DNA of 45,113 nucleotides from a virus. This document shows, piece after piece, positions 19,801 to 27,595 of the stretch (position 1 is the stretch's first letter; each line of letters starts with the position of its first letter). The translations under genes and the position numbers were made by a program. The notes beneath the pieces were generated by a model, which worked only from the letters and a program-made list of their open reading frames with translations, was not told the DNA's origin and did not search any database. The stretch is from positions 1 to 45,113 of IMG/VR virus record IMGVR_UViG_3300025097_002655; one strand, written 5' to 3'.

Positions 19801-22800
19801 ATCGTCAACGCCACTCATGTCGTCAGGCATCATAGCGTTGCCGACGTTCTGGAAGAATGTTCTAATAATATCCTTTGTTTTAGTCAAGCTCTTGTAAACC
19901 ACTGGTCTCACAATATAATAAGTTGGCTCCATATCACCATTGACGTCAGGCTTCTCGCCTGTCTTAATTTTTACTTCTCCGTTGGTGACAGTTTCGTAAA
20001 TTAATTCATAAAGAAGATTATCAGCCTCACCAAAAAGCAGTTGCTGTAGTTCAGCGGGAGTACACATCATTGAAATGTCCCTCAAGAACGACTTCATTTG
20101 CTGTGGAGTTGGTGGGATCGCCTCCGTGAGTCCTTGTGCGCCTTGTTCTAATATGCTTTGTTTTTCCGCAATCTGCTGAGTCAGTCTATCGACAAAGTCA
20201 TATGATTGTTGGGGCACATTCTGGTCTCTGTCTAGAGTCTCCTCAATATCGTCTAAAGCCTCTTCTCTTCGTCTGGTAAGATTATTAATTTCTTCCCTTA
20301 AATTTACTGGGAGCATGTTTTCTGGAAGAGTTACCAGTCCTGAGTCTACTGCTATTTGCCGAAGATTGAGTCCTTCTGTGTGTTCAGACAATAGGCTATA
20401 GCCATAGTCATGTCGTTTCAACAAATTATCTAATTGTTGATCTTGTGAGGGGTTTGGCCCGCAGCCCAAGGAGGCTCGTAATAAATCCCTGGCGATGCCG
20501 GCTAATAGAGACTTTAACATTTGCTGTATCATGGTCTCTATGACCTTGCCATAAACCTCTGACATATCTCCCTTGGCAGAAATAGTTGGAACCTTTTTTA
20601 GTTTTACCTTCAAAGGAAGGTCATTTACCCCGGATCTTACCAGGCTATTTATTTCTGGGGGAGCACCAATTGGATTTAATATGCCATCCTGAATAACGTC
20701 TCCGAACACATCAAGGGCGCAGGTAATCTGAGAGTTTATAAGATTCTCTATTTCTTTGCGAATAAAAGCCTGGTTTCCGTTCTGTTCGTTTGACCACAGT
20801 CCTGCTGTCTGCTCGGCCCAGCCTTCGCCGGGTTGCTTGCTTGGGTCGAGGTCTAGACTCCTATTTAAACGTTCGGCTCCGTCCAACACATCATGGTTAG
20901 ACATCCCTAAGATAAAGGCATCATTCTTTATCTCTCTCTTCATTAATATTATAGTTTCTCTAATTAGTGCCCGAACATTTTGCTTTTCGTTTAAAGCATT
21001 CCAGAAGCCAACTACATCATTAGCAAGTTGAGCTTGTGCAGTATCACAGTTTGCACCCTTTACGAGTTCTGTAACTCGGGTGCGTACCCAGTTCTTATCG
21101 GTAACTTTACGTTGATATAATAATTCAGCCTGATGGGGAGGCACACTGGCTATTTTTGAGATTCTCTCAAAGAGAAGCTTTTTCCTTTTATTTAAAAGGG
21201 AGTTCTCTTCATTTACAATTTTTATTGTTTCAGGGTCAATGTCTATTTGTGGGTATGTATATTTCGGCAGGAAAGTTGTCCACTGTTCTCCGTTCGCCAT
21301 TCCCGTACTATCTTGTCCAGAAGAAGAATATTCTCGATGAATCGTTCTTGCATGGCGAAGATATGAAAAAGTGGTGGAAGTCATAAACCCAAATGCATTT
21401 AATATGGTTCCGAACTGGCGATCCTCACCGAGCTTTACAAAATCTGTGTTCCCAAGCCCTCTTGTCAGCAGTTCTCCATCTGCACAAATATATAAAAGTT
21501 TATATTTTGAGTTAAAGAAAAATTCTAAAACGGTATCTTCTGTTATCGTTCTTTTGTTATATGAAAGAAAGGTACTCAATACATCTGGAATCGCCCCTAT
21601 CCGAGCGATCTCATCGTCTAAATAGAACATTCCGGATCTATCTGAGGGTTCCGGAGTTCTATCTTCGGGGGATCCAAAAGGCAAAGAATAAACTCCCTCT
21701 TCGGACATGCTGGTAACATAACCCTCCAATAGGATCCTAGTAGACCTAAGGTATTGTAGTAGATCATCGAAAACATATGTTTCATGATGGGCAATGACAG
21801 TTTTCTCGGGGTCCATCAATACCTCGGCCTTTTGAAGGACTGTCAATTCCTCTTCTTCATATGACATATTATCTACGCCACCAAGATTGTCAATAACCTC
21901 TCTGTCAATTTGAACTGAGAATGTCCAGCGGGAAGTTGGGCGAATATCTAAGTTAGAAAGGAAATATGCTTTCTTCGGGCGGGAATTTAATATGACATTC
22001 TGATTAGCTGCGCTGAATTTTCCAACTGATAATAGAATCTCTTTAACGCCGGCAGAAAGAGCAGACTCTATATTTCCTTTAACTGTTTGAAAGCTAGTAC
22101 TCTCTTCATCTTCATAAAAAGAAAGGTCATAATAATCTGGTGAAGTGTGTCTTGTTCTTTTGGTGTAGTAGAACTTTTGATCCCTAGCGCTATAATATGT
22201 CTTAGATGTTTCTGTGCCTGGATTACAATTGTTTGTCCAGTCGTCTAAATCTACATTTGCGTCTGTCGAGATATACCCTGTAATCTCAGGGGCCAAGATT
22301 GTACTAGCCATAGATATAGAAGAGTATGTTGCTAGCGGCGGCGTGTCTTCTTTTCCGATAGCCTTTCTTAGCTGCGCAATATATTCTGCTGAGTGGTGAG
22401 GGTCTATGTGTATGAGCTTATATCGTCCCTCGGGTTTATCGGGGTCAAAAGAGAGGGGTGCCGAGTTAGTGACATAGTTTATGCGTGCGTCACTAATTCT
22501 ATATATTTTATTAAGCTGCTCATTTGCTTCTTCTTCTGATAATACAGTAATAGATAAAGTGCCATCGTCGCTTGAAACAACTTTTCCATTCTGTGGGTGT
22601 AAGGCGCAATATGCGTAAAGATCATCGTCTGTTATTATTTGTACCCAGAGGTCGATGTTTGGAGGCTGGAATGGGAGCCTGAAAAGCCTGTTCTGGTCTT
22701 CTTCCTGCTCTTGCTCTTGTTGCTCTCTTGGTAGAGGATTTTCGGGCTCGATCCTTTCCCCTATATGATTTGGGAACAGGCGCATCCCAGCAGCGGGAAA

Positions 22801-22965
22801 CTCGTAATAAGATATATAAGATTCATGAATAGCATTTAAGACAAACTTATTTCTCCACTGATCATATGCATACCCTACTCCATTCCGTGTAGGATCATTC
22901 TCAGGATCCGAATATGTTCGGGCGGATGGATTAACAATGTTTTTTTGTGCTTGCGTGAGTGCCAT
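16849..22965 (-). CDS. Very large orphan structural protein between spike-region genes and gp25 (2038 aa)
   Basis: Complete frame of 2038 residues with an AGGAAGAAG ribosome-binding site directly ahead of the ATG. I recognise no family. Visible features are a Gln/Glu-rich low-complexity stretch near residues 78-90 (REQQEQEQEEDQN); a long helical part at about 600-1100 with heptad-like runs (NLTRRREEALDDIEETLDRD); many aromatic and Asn-rich beta-type segments; and helical segments at the C-terminus (AMSALYTDISRRAAAIENI). No signal peptide or membrane segment is evident. Its place upstream of and coupled to the gp25-like gene, and after the M23 peptidase, suggests a central hub, tape-measure-like or wedge-scaffold function. 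A classical tape measure would be more uniformly helical, so I do not call it one. Confidence 0.8.
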   Translation of the reverse strand: MALTQAQKNIVNPSARTYSDPENDPTRNGVGYAYDQWRNKFVLNAIHESYISYYEFPAAGMRLFPNHIGERIEPENPLPREQQEQEQEEDQNRLFRLPFQPPNIDLWVQIITDDDLYAYCALHPQNGKVVSSDDGTLSITVLSEEEANEQLNKIYRISDARINYVTNSAPLSFDPDKPEGRYKLIHIDPHHSAEYIAQLRKAIGKEDTPPLATYSSISMASTILAPEITGYISTDANVDLDDWTNNCNPGTETSKTYYSARDQKFYYTKRTRHTSPDYYDLSFYEDEESTSFQTVKGNIESALSAGVKEILLSVGKFSAANQNVILNSRPKKAYFLSNLDIRPTSRWTFSVQIDREVIDNLGGVDNMSYEEEELTVLQKAEVLMDPEKTVIAHHETYVFDDLLQYLRSTRILLEGYVTSMSEEGVYSLPFGSPEDRTPEPSDRSGMFYLDDEIARIGAIPDVLSTFLSYNKRTITEDTVLEFFFNSKYKLLYICADGELLTRGLGNTDFVKLGEDRQFGTILNAFGFMTSTTFSYLRHARTIHREYSSSGQDSTGMANGEQWTTFLPKYTYPQIDIDPETIKIVNEENSLLNKRKKLLFERISKIASVPPHQAELLYQRKVTDKNWVRTRVTELVKGANCDTAQAQLANDVVGFWNALNEKQNVRALIRETIILMKREIKNDAFILGMSNHDVLDGAERLNRSLDLDPSKQPGEGWAEQTAGLWSNEQNGNQAFIRKEIENLINSQITCALDVFGDVIQDGILNPIGAPPEINSLVRSGVNDLPLKVKLKKVPTISAKGDMSEVYGKVIETMIQQMLKSLLAGIARDLLRASLGCGPNPSQDQQLDNLLKRHDYGYSLLSEHTEGLNLRQIAVDSGLVTLPENMLPVNLREEINNLTRRREEALDDIEETLDRDQNVPQQSYDFVDRLTQQIAEKQSILEQGAQGLTEAIPPTPQQMKSFLRDISMMCTPAELQQLLFGEADNLLYELIYETVTNGEVKIKTGEKPDVNGDMEPTYYIVRPVVYKSLTKTKDIIRTFFQNVGNAMMPDDMSGVDDMSFQSPLEAYCSGKEPDLSPLKLRVSMEQLQTQYVQVIDSRINKINTLCEFLQSLNQIEEYINEMLNWIPIMDWYDAILQLLADSSNSFVDFITSLFAKWFDEAPPRALAKVDNFYSTRMGAELFFQIRDNLKSFNTFEVITLDSTTSPPVERDAFYQPGFGQTFYVLGGPQGSNDNGNLQNLGVPFLSMDTPGDVVIEYLNPNNSYVFNARLSNRRLPLPYVEPHNYQQFYDEAEYASRTAPWAYRQALWPGFNSGHYPRTDSQQLEYGSDILEKISNTAWKNQPYTGFVSPIFVSARNLLRGGYDFYGINVGVDTPEYEKLASWAPEIGTLGRLWLDGDVESNLDSGQPLTGDNSPLVYGHAYAGWTNNDTYTPIFIGSGKMPSINNVQVQELLNTFFLGLGDGYRENDAAPWAAFANWKMSPEKALDQTYYTDIGKRRLPQYIGAINRDPLKVLDDRCVTHDDIKKATAIVKTVQTRVQKLFLNAMPIVRIYTGWNTISTKKIVCDYLSRSITQELTDRALMGLVYQNLHIVEKVFADEPDNNFSFSRDSLPKDNFYELVEAIYVGMLNNISKYSEYEWANTNTYSYYSTEYVTKHGKDNENLTRYGIALDMFFREMKENLENNQATYGIDPEEIPTTVSLIDRIINSPDGIKSVGHYYFPLGVLTAAQIIYYDYSINSAGRYSQTNYRLQLEAAGADDALLTAYRGVTTRQFSEPFRNFPQTVKEYTGESEITYYNSIEVRRRLELLKSKATIASFGGQFGAINYSVDQLVNMSFLEFQERIVPYVELWMRENNVIIDGLSHGNLPGLTDLNDEDAKELAERAWYNVIAGERNSGRTPWGNPSMTYYNDVYKHILGDFDRSQRDDPNLLILAESSGYLNINKEISPGLFTPKQYFEEFGRFYSALWESKRSSRSGLGGGGLPNWTGERNDPNNITPFIMRNETQILRAMSALYTDISRRAAAIENIRTERNSLEKLIIE

Positions 22966-22972
22966 CTTCTTC

Positions 22973-23995
22973 CTAATTGGTCGTATTAAAACGACTCTTA
23001 AAATTATAAGCTGCCCAAGGGTTTTTCTCGGTGTTATAATTAAGCTCGTGAATTATATAGTTTATTTCCTGAATCCAGAGATTTACGAACTCTTGTGGAA
23101 GTTCTCTCAGAGCGCCGTTCAAACGGGAAGCGGCAAAACCAGTAGGGTCTACAAATGAAAGTATAAAATACACAACTAAGTTATAAAGAGTTGAAACCGA
23201 GGAGTGCAGTTGTTTCATATCATGTAGTGAAGAGTCTAGAACAAATTTTAAGTCGTCTCCCTTGACCAGGGGCTGTTGATCGGCGCTGTTATTGCCAGCA
23301 ATCAATTCAATTCCCTTGATCTTATTTTTTATATTCAACCCTAAAGATCCGTTATAAACATCGCCAGTTACAAATTTAATCCCTTCCCGTCCAACGATGC
23401 GGACAGAATCTGCCTTAACCACAATGGCTGACCTATTCGGAATATGTCCAATATTCTTTCCTGGTGCAATATTGAAATACTCTCTTCCGTCAATACCAGC
23501 AGGGCCGGCGGCTTTCTGAGTGATATAAATTCTTGCTGCATCTAATTCTGTGCTTTTGTTTGTTAGTACTTTTTCCCCGCCAGGTCTGTCAATCTCTCTT
23601 GCTTGAACTCCTGAAAGTCCTGCTATGATATCGATACACCCGTTGTGGGTTGTTGGGGATGCTCCACCGCCAGAGTCGGCGCTACCTGGACGATCACGCC
23701 CAAAGATTATAAAAGTATTGTGTTTCCCCTTGAGTCCACCATCGGCTAACGCGGCTCCCTCGGCTTCGGTAAACCTAAAGTGGGGTACCGCCTCTAAAAT
23801 ATTACTATTATATAACCCACCTTCTTTTGTAGCTCGTTGACGAAAGCTCATAGCCCTGTCAACTGCTAATTTCATTCCAGAGACAAGTCCCTTCATTGTT
23901 TTGTCTAGGGCATCATTTTCGGATAAGGCGGCTTGCGCTGCGGCGGTGCCCAGCGAGGCTTTTGCTTTTTTAGATATATCTGGGAAATCTGTCAT
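22973..23995 (-). CDS. Probable baseplate hub/spike-region virion protein (340 aa)
   Basis: A 340-residue frame overlapping the M23 peptidase stop by ATGA. The N-terminus is Ala-rich and helical. The middle (about residues 75-255) is Gly-rich with repeated short beta strands, for example SAIVVKADSVRIVGREGIKF and the preceding TTHNGCIDIIAGLSGVQ, a texture seen in phage spike or needle-like beta structures. The C-terminal about 90 residues are helical and aromatic (SVSTLYNLVVYFILSFVD). The linkage to a cell-wall peptidase and gp25/gp6-like genes supports a central baseplate role such as a spike or its adaptor. No PAAR or OB-fold signature could be confirmed by eye. Confidence 0.65.
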   Translation of the reverse strand: MTDFPDISKKAKASLGTAAAQAALSENDALDKTMKGLVSGMKLAVDRAMSFRQRATKEGGLYNSNILEAVPHFRFTEAEGAALADGGLKGKHNTFIIFGRDRPGSADSGGGASPTTHNGCIDIIAGLSGVQAREIDRPGGEKVLTNKSTELDAARIYITQKAAGPAGIDGREYFNIAPGKNIGHIPNRSAIVVKADSVRIVGREGIKFVTGDVYNGSLGLNIKNKIKGIELIAGNNSADQQPLVKGDDLKFVLDSSLHDMKQLHSSVSTLYNLVVYFILSFVDPTGFAASRLNGALRELPQEFVNLWIQEINYIIHELNYNTEKNPWAAYNFKSRFNTTN

Positions 23996-25302
23996 GAGGA
24001 TTTGCTCTTTGTGAATGTCCCGTTACGAGTGAAGCTACTATTAAAGAATATCATAGGGTCGGTTCGGGGCATTTTATTATAGCCAGTAAACTTACCAGTA
24101 ATTCCACCCCATAGCACCTCAAAGTGCAAGTGTGGCCCGGTTGAGCGTCCAGTGTTGTCAAAGACGGCAATCTGTTCGCCGCGGGCGACGCGCTGAGGGG
24201 GACGAACTTTTGTCCCAGATTGATCGAGATGGCAATAAATGGTAAAAAGTTGAGTACCCTTTAAGGTTCTTTTATACTTTTTACTCGATGCGGAATAGGT
24301 CTCTGTCGAAACTAAGTCATAAAATGGACCATGCCTTAGAATAATATAAACTCCCCATGTGGGGCTTACTCCAGATGCAGCGACCTGCCCGTCAAGAGCG
24401 GCATAACACGCTTTGCCGATGATCGGGCCTGAGTTTCCCACATTAAAATCTACTCCCGGATGGTATGATGGTTTTTTTGTTACGGGATGTATTCTTGGTC
24501 CATAATCTGCCTGCTCTGTTAAGGGTCTGATCAGGCTGTCTTCGAAGGGTTTTGTAGATGTGGCAAATTTTTTCGTCGCTGGGTGCATTGGATATTCTCC
24601 GCCAGGATCATTAAGATTAGGCAGATCCTCAGTTCTTCTATTCCAAGCTAGCGCACACTTTGGTTTTACGGCTGACTTTCTCCCTCCATTTGGTCGTTTC
24701 AATTCTGCGCCGGTGCGCGGAACCTCACAAGCCTTCCTGAACTTGGCCTGCTCAGATGATGAGCGTTTCGCTGGTGGGAGTGGGGCATCTATTGCGCCGG
24801 CTTCTACAATTTCTATTACAATTCCTTCAGGGTCAGTGCTGCCACCCAGACAAGAAAACTTAGGAGCATGGGAGGACGGAGTATATAAGCTTACTCTAGC
24901 CCAACTGCCAGGCTTAGCCATTTGTATCCACTGTTTTGGACAGTCCCATCTGGGTATCCATATATTTGATTCGCCGTCAGCGACAGGTAGCGTTGGAATA
25001 CATGCGTATGTAGAATCCGAAAATGGTCTTCCTAGGACTTGTGCGCCCTGCTCTGAGTCGGCCGCCCTTTGTTGGTGGTCTCTGGTTTCAGAGTCATCAG
25101 TATCTCCTAAGAGTTCTTTTATTTGAACCCATTTCCAGGAGGTTTTTGCTTTAGTCATGGAGTATGCCGCAGTGGCTGCCTTGACTGCCTCTATTGGCCC
25201 ATCCTCATTATAGACGGTATTGGTAATTGGCAGGGTATGATCTTCAATTATCTGTTTATTTCCAAGAACCCGATTATTTCCAAGAAAAGGAGGAGTAGCC
25301 AT
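23992..25302 (-). CDS. Virion-associated M23 (LytM-like) zinc peptidase (436 aa)
   Basis: The C-terminal half (about residues 265-400) carries the M23 endopeptidase pattern: YGPRIHPVTKKPSYHPGVDF supplies the HxxxD zinc ligands, YCHLD stands where most members have YAHL, and HLHFEVLWG supplies the HxH motif. M23 enzymes cleave peptide cross-bridges in peptidoglycan. The N-terminal about 260 residues are unassigned and include a proline- and charge-rich stretch. There is no signal peptide. Together with placement among baseplate genes, this points to a tail-tip lysin used at DNA entry rather than a holin-dependent lysis enzyme. The start ATG follows the preceding stop directly (TAAATG). The Cys beside the catalytic-region His is unusual but need not inactivate it. 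Confidence 0.88.
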   Translation of the reverse strand: MATPPFLGNNRVLGNKQIIEDHTLPITNTVYNEDGPIEAVKAATAAYSMTKAKTSWKWVQIKELLGDTDDSETRDHQQRAADSEQGAQVLGRPFSDSTYACIPTLPVADGESNIWIPRWDCPKQWIQMAKPGSWARVSLYTPSSHAPKFSCLGGSTDPEGIVIEIVEAGAIDAPLPPAKRSSSEQAKFRKACEVPRTGAELKRPNGGRKSAVKPKCALAWNRRTEDLPNLNDPGGEYPMHPATKKFATSTKPFEDSLIRPLTEQADYGPRIHPVTKKPSYHPGVDFNVGNSGPIIGKACYAALDGQVAASGVSPTWGVYIILRHGPFYDLVSTETYSASSKKYKRTLKGTQLFTIYCHLDQSGTKVRPPQRVARGEQIAVFDNTGRSTGPHLHFEVLWGGITGKFTGYNKMPRTDPMIFFNSSFTRNGTFTKSKSS

Positions 25303-25593
25303 TTATTCCTCCTTTATCAGATCAAAGAGTTCTTTCTTGTCGTCTTCTGATAATCCTTGTTGGTTTTGAGTCGAATCTTTCTTATAAACTAATGTCGCTA
25401 GCTTAACTAATTGTTCATTACTTCTTTGCAAAGTTTCTACAAATTTAGCAGCAACGGGGCCCGAATCGGAATACCGGTCAGATGAGACATGCATATATTC
25501 TTTGAGGTTTTGCAGAAGGGTTTCTGTTTCCTGGCGATCTTTGTTGATATTATCCAGGGCTTGCTCAATTAGTGAGTTTAAATCTTTTTTCAT
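25303..25593 (-). CDS. Small acidic coiled-coil protein between sigma factor and baseplate genes (96 aa)
   Basis: Complete 96-residue frame with a helix-rich, heptad-like N-terminal half (LNSLIEQALDNINKDRQETE) and an acidic, hydrophobic C-terminal end (KKELFDLIKEE). Its stop touches the start of the M23 gene. I do not recognise the family. Two readings are possible: a small baseplate chaperone or assembly factor, or a late-transcription accessory protein, because it directly follows the gp55-like sigma gene and its tail resembles in character the short hydrophobic/acidic clamp-binding ends of T4 gp33 and gp55. The second reading is speculative. Confidence 0.65.
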   Translation of the reverse strand: MKKDLNSLIEQALDNINKDRQETETLLQNLKEYMHVSSDRYSDSGPVAAKFVETLQRSNEQLVKLATLVYKKDSTQNQQGLSEDDKKELFDLIKEE

Positions 25594-25608
25594 ACAGTAA
25601 ATAGGATC

Positions 25609-26337
25609 TCAGTTGATTTCTCCTTCGTCCCATTTCTTTTTAAACAGGCGATATTTGGCTCTCATCTTATTGAGACAGCTAACTATCTGCTTGGTATTTA
25701 GCCCTGTGATCTCTCTCATATACAGGTAGATCGCCTTCTTGTTGAAAATCTCAATTTGTTCTATATTAGACATCAAGGTGGTAATTGCGTCTAAGACCTT
25801 CTTTTCGTTTGGTTTTAATTTAATATTATCCCATGATTCAATTTCTTTCATTAAAAATATCCAAAACTGGGCTTCTTCAGCGTCGTCGTATACATCTGTT
25901 GTTTTGGTGGCTATTTCTACTTCTCGGATCATTGAGTCGTAATTAATTTCTCTTTTATTCTTTTTTGTCTGCGTTTTAGCTTTATGAGTAAACCAATTTT
26001 TAGTTACTACAGAAAAATAAGAGAAGGCCTTGGTTCCCTGGGTTGGGTCAAATTTTCCTAGAATTGTGGTTAGCCATATTTTACAGTCATCCTTGTGATA
26101 TTCGATATTCTCTAGTGAGTTAAACTTATAAGTATACACGATCTTGTTTACCAACTCATCGAAGGCTGGCTGGATGTGTTTAATATAAAGCTGGCTTCGC
26201 TCAGAGGTGCTCTGTGTTGCACAATATTCTAAGATAGCATTTTCTGTTTCTTGCGTGAAGTAATAATTCTTCTTTTTCTTTTTTGCTCCCGGCTTAGCTG
26301 GTGCTCTAGTCTTTGCCTTGGTTTTTACTTTAGTCAT
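25609..26337 (-). CDS. gp55-like: Late-transcription sigma factor, T4 gp55-like (242 aa)
   Basis: The core (NYYFTQETENAILEYCATQS, a span with AFDELVNKIVYTYKF, then FDPTQGTKAFSYFSVVTKNW) matches the pattern of gp55-type sigma factors of T4-like and cyanomyoviruses: a shortened sigma70 region 2 that redirects host RNA polymerase to late promoters. A Lys-rich N-terminal tail precedes it, and the C-terminal third is helical. I chose the ATG at 26337, which overlaps the upstream stop by 8 bp and follows an AGGAAGAA site. A start 20 codons earlier would create a 68-bp overlap and add a non-conserved leader. The C-terminus (KKKWDEGEIN) lacks a clear copy of the T4 clamp-binding tail. The gene sits immediately before the structural module it probably controls. 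Confidence 0.85.
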   Translation of the reverse strand: MTKVKTKAKTRAPAKPGAKKKKKNYYFTQETENAILEYCATQSTSERSQLYIKHIQPAFDELVNKIVYTYKFNSLENIEYHKDDCKIWLTTILGKFDPTQGTKAFSYFSVVTKNWFTHKAKTQTKKNKREINYDSMIREVEIATKTTDVYDDAEEAQFWIFLMKEIESWDNIKLKPNEKKVLDAITTLMSNIEQIEIFNKKAIYLYMREITGLNTKQIVSCLNKMRAKYRLFKKKWDEGEIN

Positions 26338-26662
26338 TGGCCAGTTCTTCCTCGGGTGCTGTGGAGCTTTGGGTATTTTCATCCCCAAAAAAATCATTCC
26401 CTGATCTGACTGCGTTGTTCAACTCTTCTTTGAGATTCTTTGTGTGCTCTAGTAACCCGCTCAACACGCTATCTCCATAAAATGTTTCCATATTATATAC
26501 TTTCTCTAAGTGCTCAAAGTATTCTTCAACATTCGACAAAACTGCACGGACAAAAGAATAAGTTTCCCTTATAGAAGACAGTAGCCTACGGACATACCAG
26601 ACCATGATACCCAAAGCAACAGAAATAATAATACAAATAAGTGCGAGAGAGTATGTTATCAT
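26330..26662 (-). CDS. Small membrane-anchored coiled-coil protein (110 aa)
   Basis: The first about 22 residues form one hydrophobic segment (SLALICIIISVALGIMVWYV) followed by Arg residues, consistent with an N-terminal membrane anchor and the rest in the cytoplasm. A helical, charged part follows (VEEYFEHLEKVYNMETFYGD, SGLLEHTKNLKEEL), then a low-complexity acidic tail. Proteins of this design occur beside gp55-like sigma genes and zinc ribbons in T4-like marine phages as I recall, but their function is unknown to me. Stop and start overlap the neighbours on both sides. Confidence 0.75.
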   Translation of the reverse strand: MITYSLALICIIISVALGIMVWYVRRLLSSIRETYSFVRAVLSNVEEYFEHLEKVYNMETFYGDSVLSGLLEHTKNLKEELNNAVRSGNDFFGDENTQSSTAPEEELAND

Positions 26663-26925
26663 TTTTTATATACCTTCCCTTGTATATCTTTCTTTGAGGC
26701 AAGAAGTTCTTTTTTGCCATCTTCTATTGCTTTTTCAACTTCTTCTCCCGCCTTTTGGGTTCCTTTGCGAGAGTTTCCTTTCTTTAAGATATTGCTAACA
26801 CTTGACAATACCTTTGTCACCTTGCAGGATTTACAGGAAGAGCACTGCGCTTCTGTAAACTTATAAGAGTGTCTAAGTTCAAATTGTTCTTGACAATCTA
26901 AACACTGGTAGTCATACTTAGGCAT
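26659..26925 (-). CDS. FmdB-type zinc ribbon protein (88 aa)
   Basis: Begins MPKYDYQCLDCQEQFELRHS and continues QCSSCKSCKVTKVLSS: two CxxC knuckles in the spacing and sequence of the FmdB/CxxC-CxxC putative regulatory family. A Lys/Glu-rich, probably disordered or helical tail fills the C-terminal half. Small FmdB-like ribbons are frequent in T4-like phages next to late-transcription genes; a nucleic-acid or regulator role is assumed but unproven. An extra CxxC-adjacent cysteine (SSCKSC) is present. It overlaps the upstream gene by 8 bp and the downstream gene by ATGA. Confidence 0.85.
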   Translation of the reverse strand: MPKYDYQCLDCQEQFELRHSYKFTEAQCSSCKSCKVTKVLSSVSNILKKGNSRKGTQKAGEEVEKAIEDGKKELLASKKDIQGKVYKK

Positions 26926-27109
26926 TCTGCGGGTCGATATCCAAGCCTAGGGTATCAACTTTGTATGACGGTGGATTAAGAACAATAACTTCATCGTCCT
27001 TTACCTCTAGATCCCAATCAGACAACAGTTCAGTCATATCTGCCTGTTCGGCCAAGCACTTCTGGAGTGTTACCATAAGAGCGCCAATCGCTTGATTAGA
27101 TAGTTTCAT
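26918..27109 (-). CDS. Small conserved T4-like hypothetical protein (63 aa)
   Basis: A 63-residue frame starting MKLSNQAIGALMVTLQKCLA and continuing into an acidic segment with TELLSDWDLEVKDDEVIVLN. The ATG at 27109 is preceded at six bases by AGGAG (27116-27120), the best ribosome-binding site in this block. A longer reading from 27184 would overlap the HAD gene far more and adds an unrelated leader, so it was not used. Similar short proteins with an MKLS-AIGALM start occur in T4-like cyanophages as I recall. Function unknown. Confidence 0.75.
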   Translation of the reverse strand: MKLSNQAIGALMVTLQKCLAEQADMTELLSDWDLEVKDDEVIVLNPPSYKVDTLGLDIDPQNA

Positions 27110-27428
27110 TTTTTTCTCCTTTAAAAAACTCTTCAGAATTGATGTTCTTATCATCAATGAATAAATCATATTGAGGTTTACCAAGCTTAAGGTCGTGGTG
27201 TTTTGCTCCCCACTTCTTTAGCTGCGCAGCCGTCAAATCTGTCCAGTCTAGCCCAGTAACAGATCCTCTAGCTGTCCAATATACAATTGTATTTCCATTG
27301 TCGTATAGGTTATTTATTTTTTGTATACGTTCTTTATAGGGCATAGCTTTTGTATAATCTCGTGCTTTTGAGGTCTCTTCATCCTCATGATAACATATAG
27401 TTTCATCTATGTCAACGTAAATAATCAT
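27096..27428 (-). CDS. HAD-superfamily phosphatase-like protein (110 aa)
   Basis: Shows a compact HAD phosphatase: motif I YVDIDETIC (DxDxT), motif II IVYWTARG, and motif IV YDLFIDDKN, with a Lys-containing KLGKPQYD segment before it. HAD enzymes use the first Asp as nucleophile to remove phosphate. At 110 residues it is small, with no cap domain, and resembles the mini-HAD proteins found in capsule and glycan clusters. Its neighbours include sugar-pathway genes, so a sugar-phosphate substrate is plausible; alternatives are 5'-nucleotides or polynucleotide ends. It overlaps the downstream gene by 14 bp and the upstream one by ATGA. Confidence 0.8.
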   Translation of the reverse strand: MIIYVDIDETICYHEDEETSKARDYTKAMPYKERIQKINNLYDNGNTIVYWTARGSVTGLDWTDLTAAQLKKWGAKHHDLKLGKPQYDLFIDDKNINSEEFFKGEKNETI

Positions 27429-27595
27429 AATTCTACTTTCACTAAAAAATCCATTAATGGTTTTATATTTCCGGCTAACTTCTCATACTCGTCTATATTG
27501 ACTTTAAATCTCCTGATGAGGCTGTTAAAAAAGTTAGGCAATCGTCCCCGTAGACTGACTTCATTTCTTTCCCTCTGCCAAATAAGATTTTTCAT
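27425..27595 (-). CDS. Small basic orphan protein (56 aa, start uncertain)
   Basis: A short frame (from ATG at 27595: MKNLIWQRERNEVSLRGRLP) ending in an ATGA overlap with the HAD gene. An alternative ATG at 27622 adds nine residues but overlaps the PLD-like gene further. The protein is basic at the N-terminus, and its tail IDEYEKLAGNIKPLMDFLVK looks helical. No family is recognised. Support is the tight fit between neighbouring genes and the stop/start overlap; ribosome-binding sequence ahead of either start is weak. Confidence 0.5.
   Translation of the reverse strand: MKNLIWQRERNEVSLRGRLPNFFNSLIRRFKVNIDEYEKLAGNIKPLMDFLVKVEL

Noticed and set aside
24560-25126. 188-codon plus-strand open frame
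   Set aside because: Antisense to the M23 peptidase gene, which has clear catalytic motifs; no family resemblance.
25609-26397. Longer sigma factor reading from 26397
   Set aside because: It would overlap the upstream gene by 68 bp; the ATG at 26337 has a better site and an 8-bp overlap.
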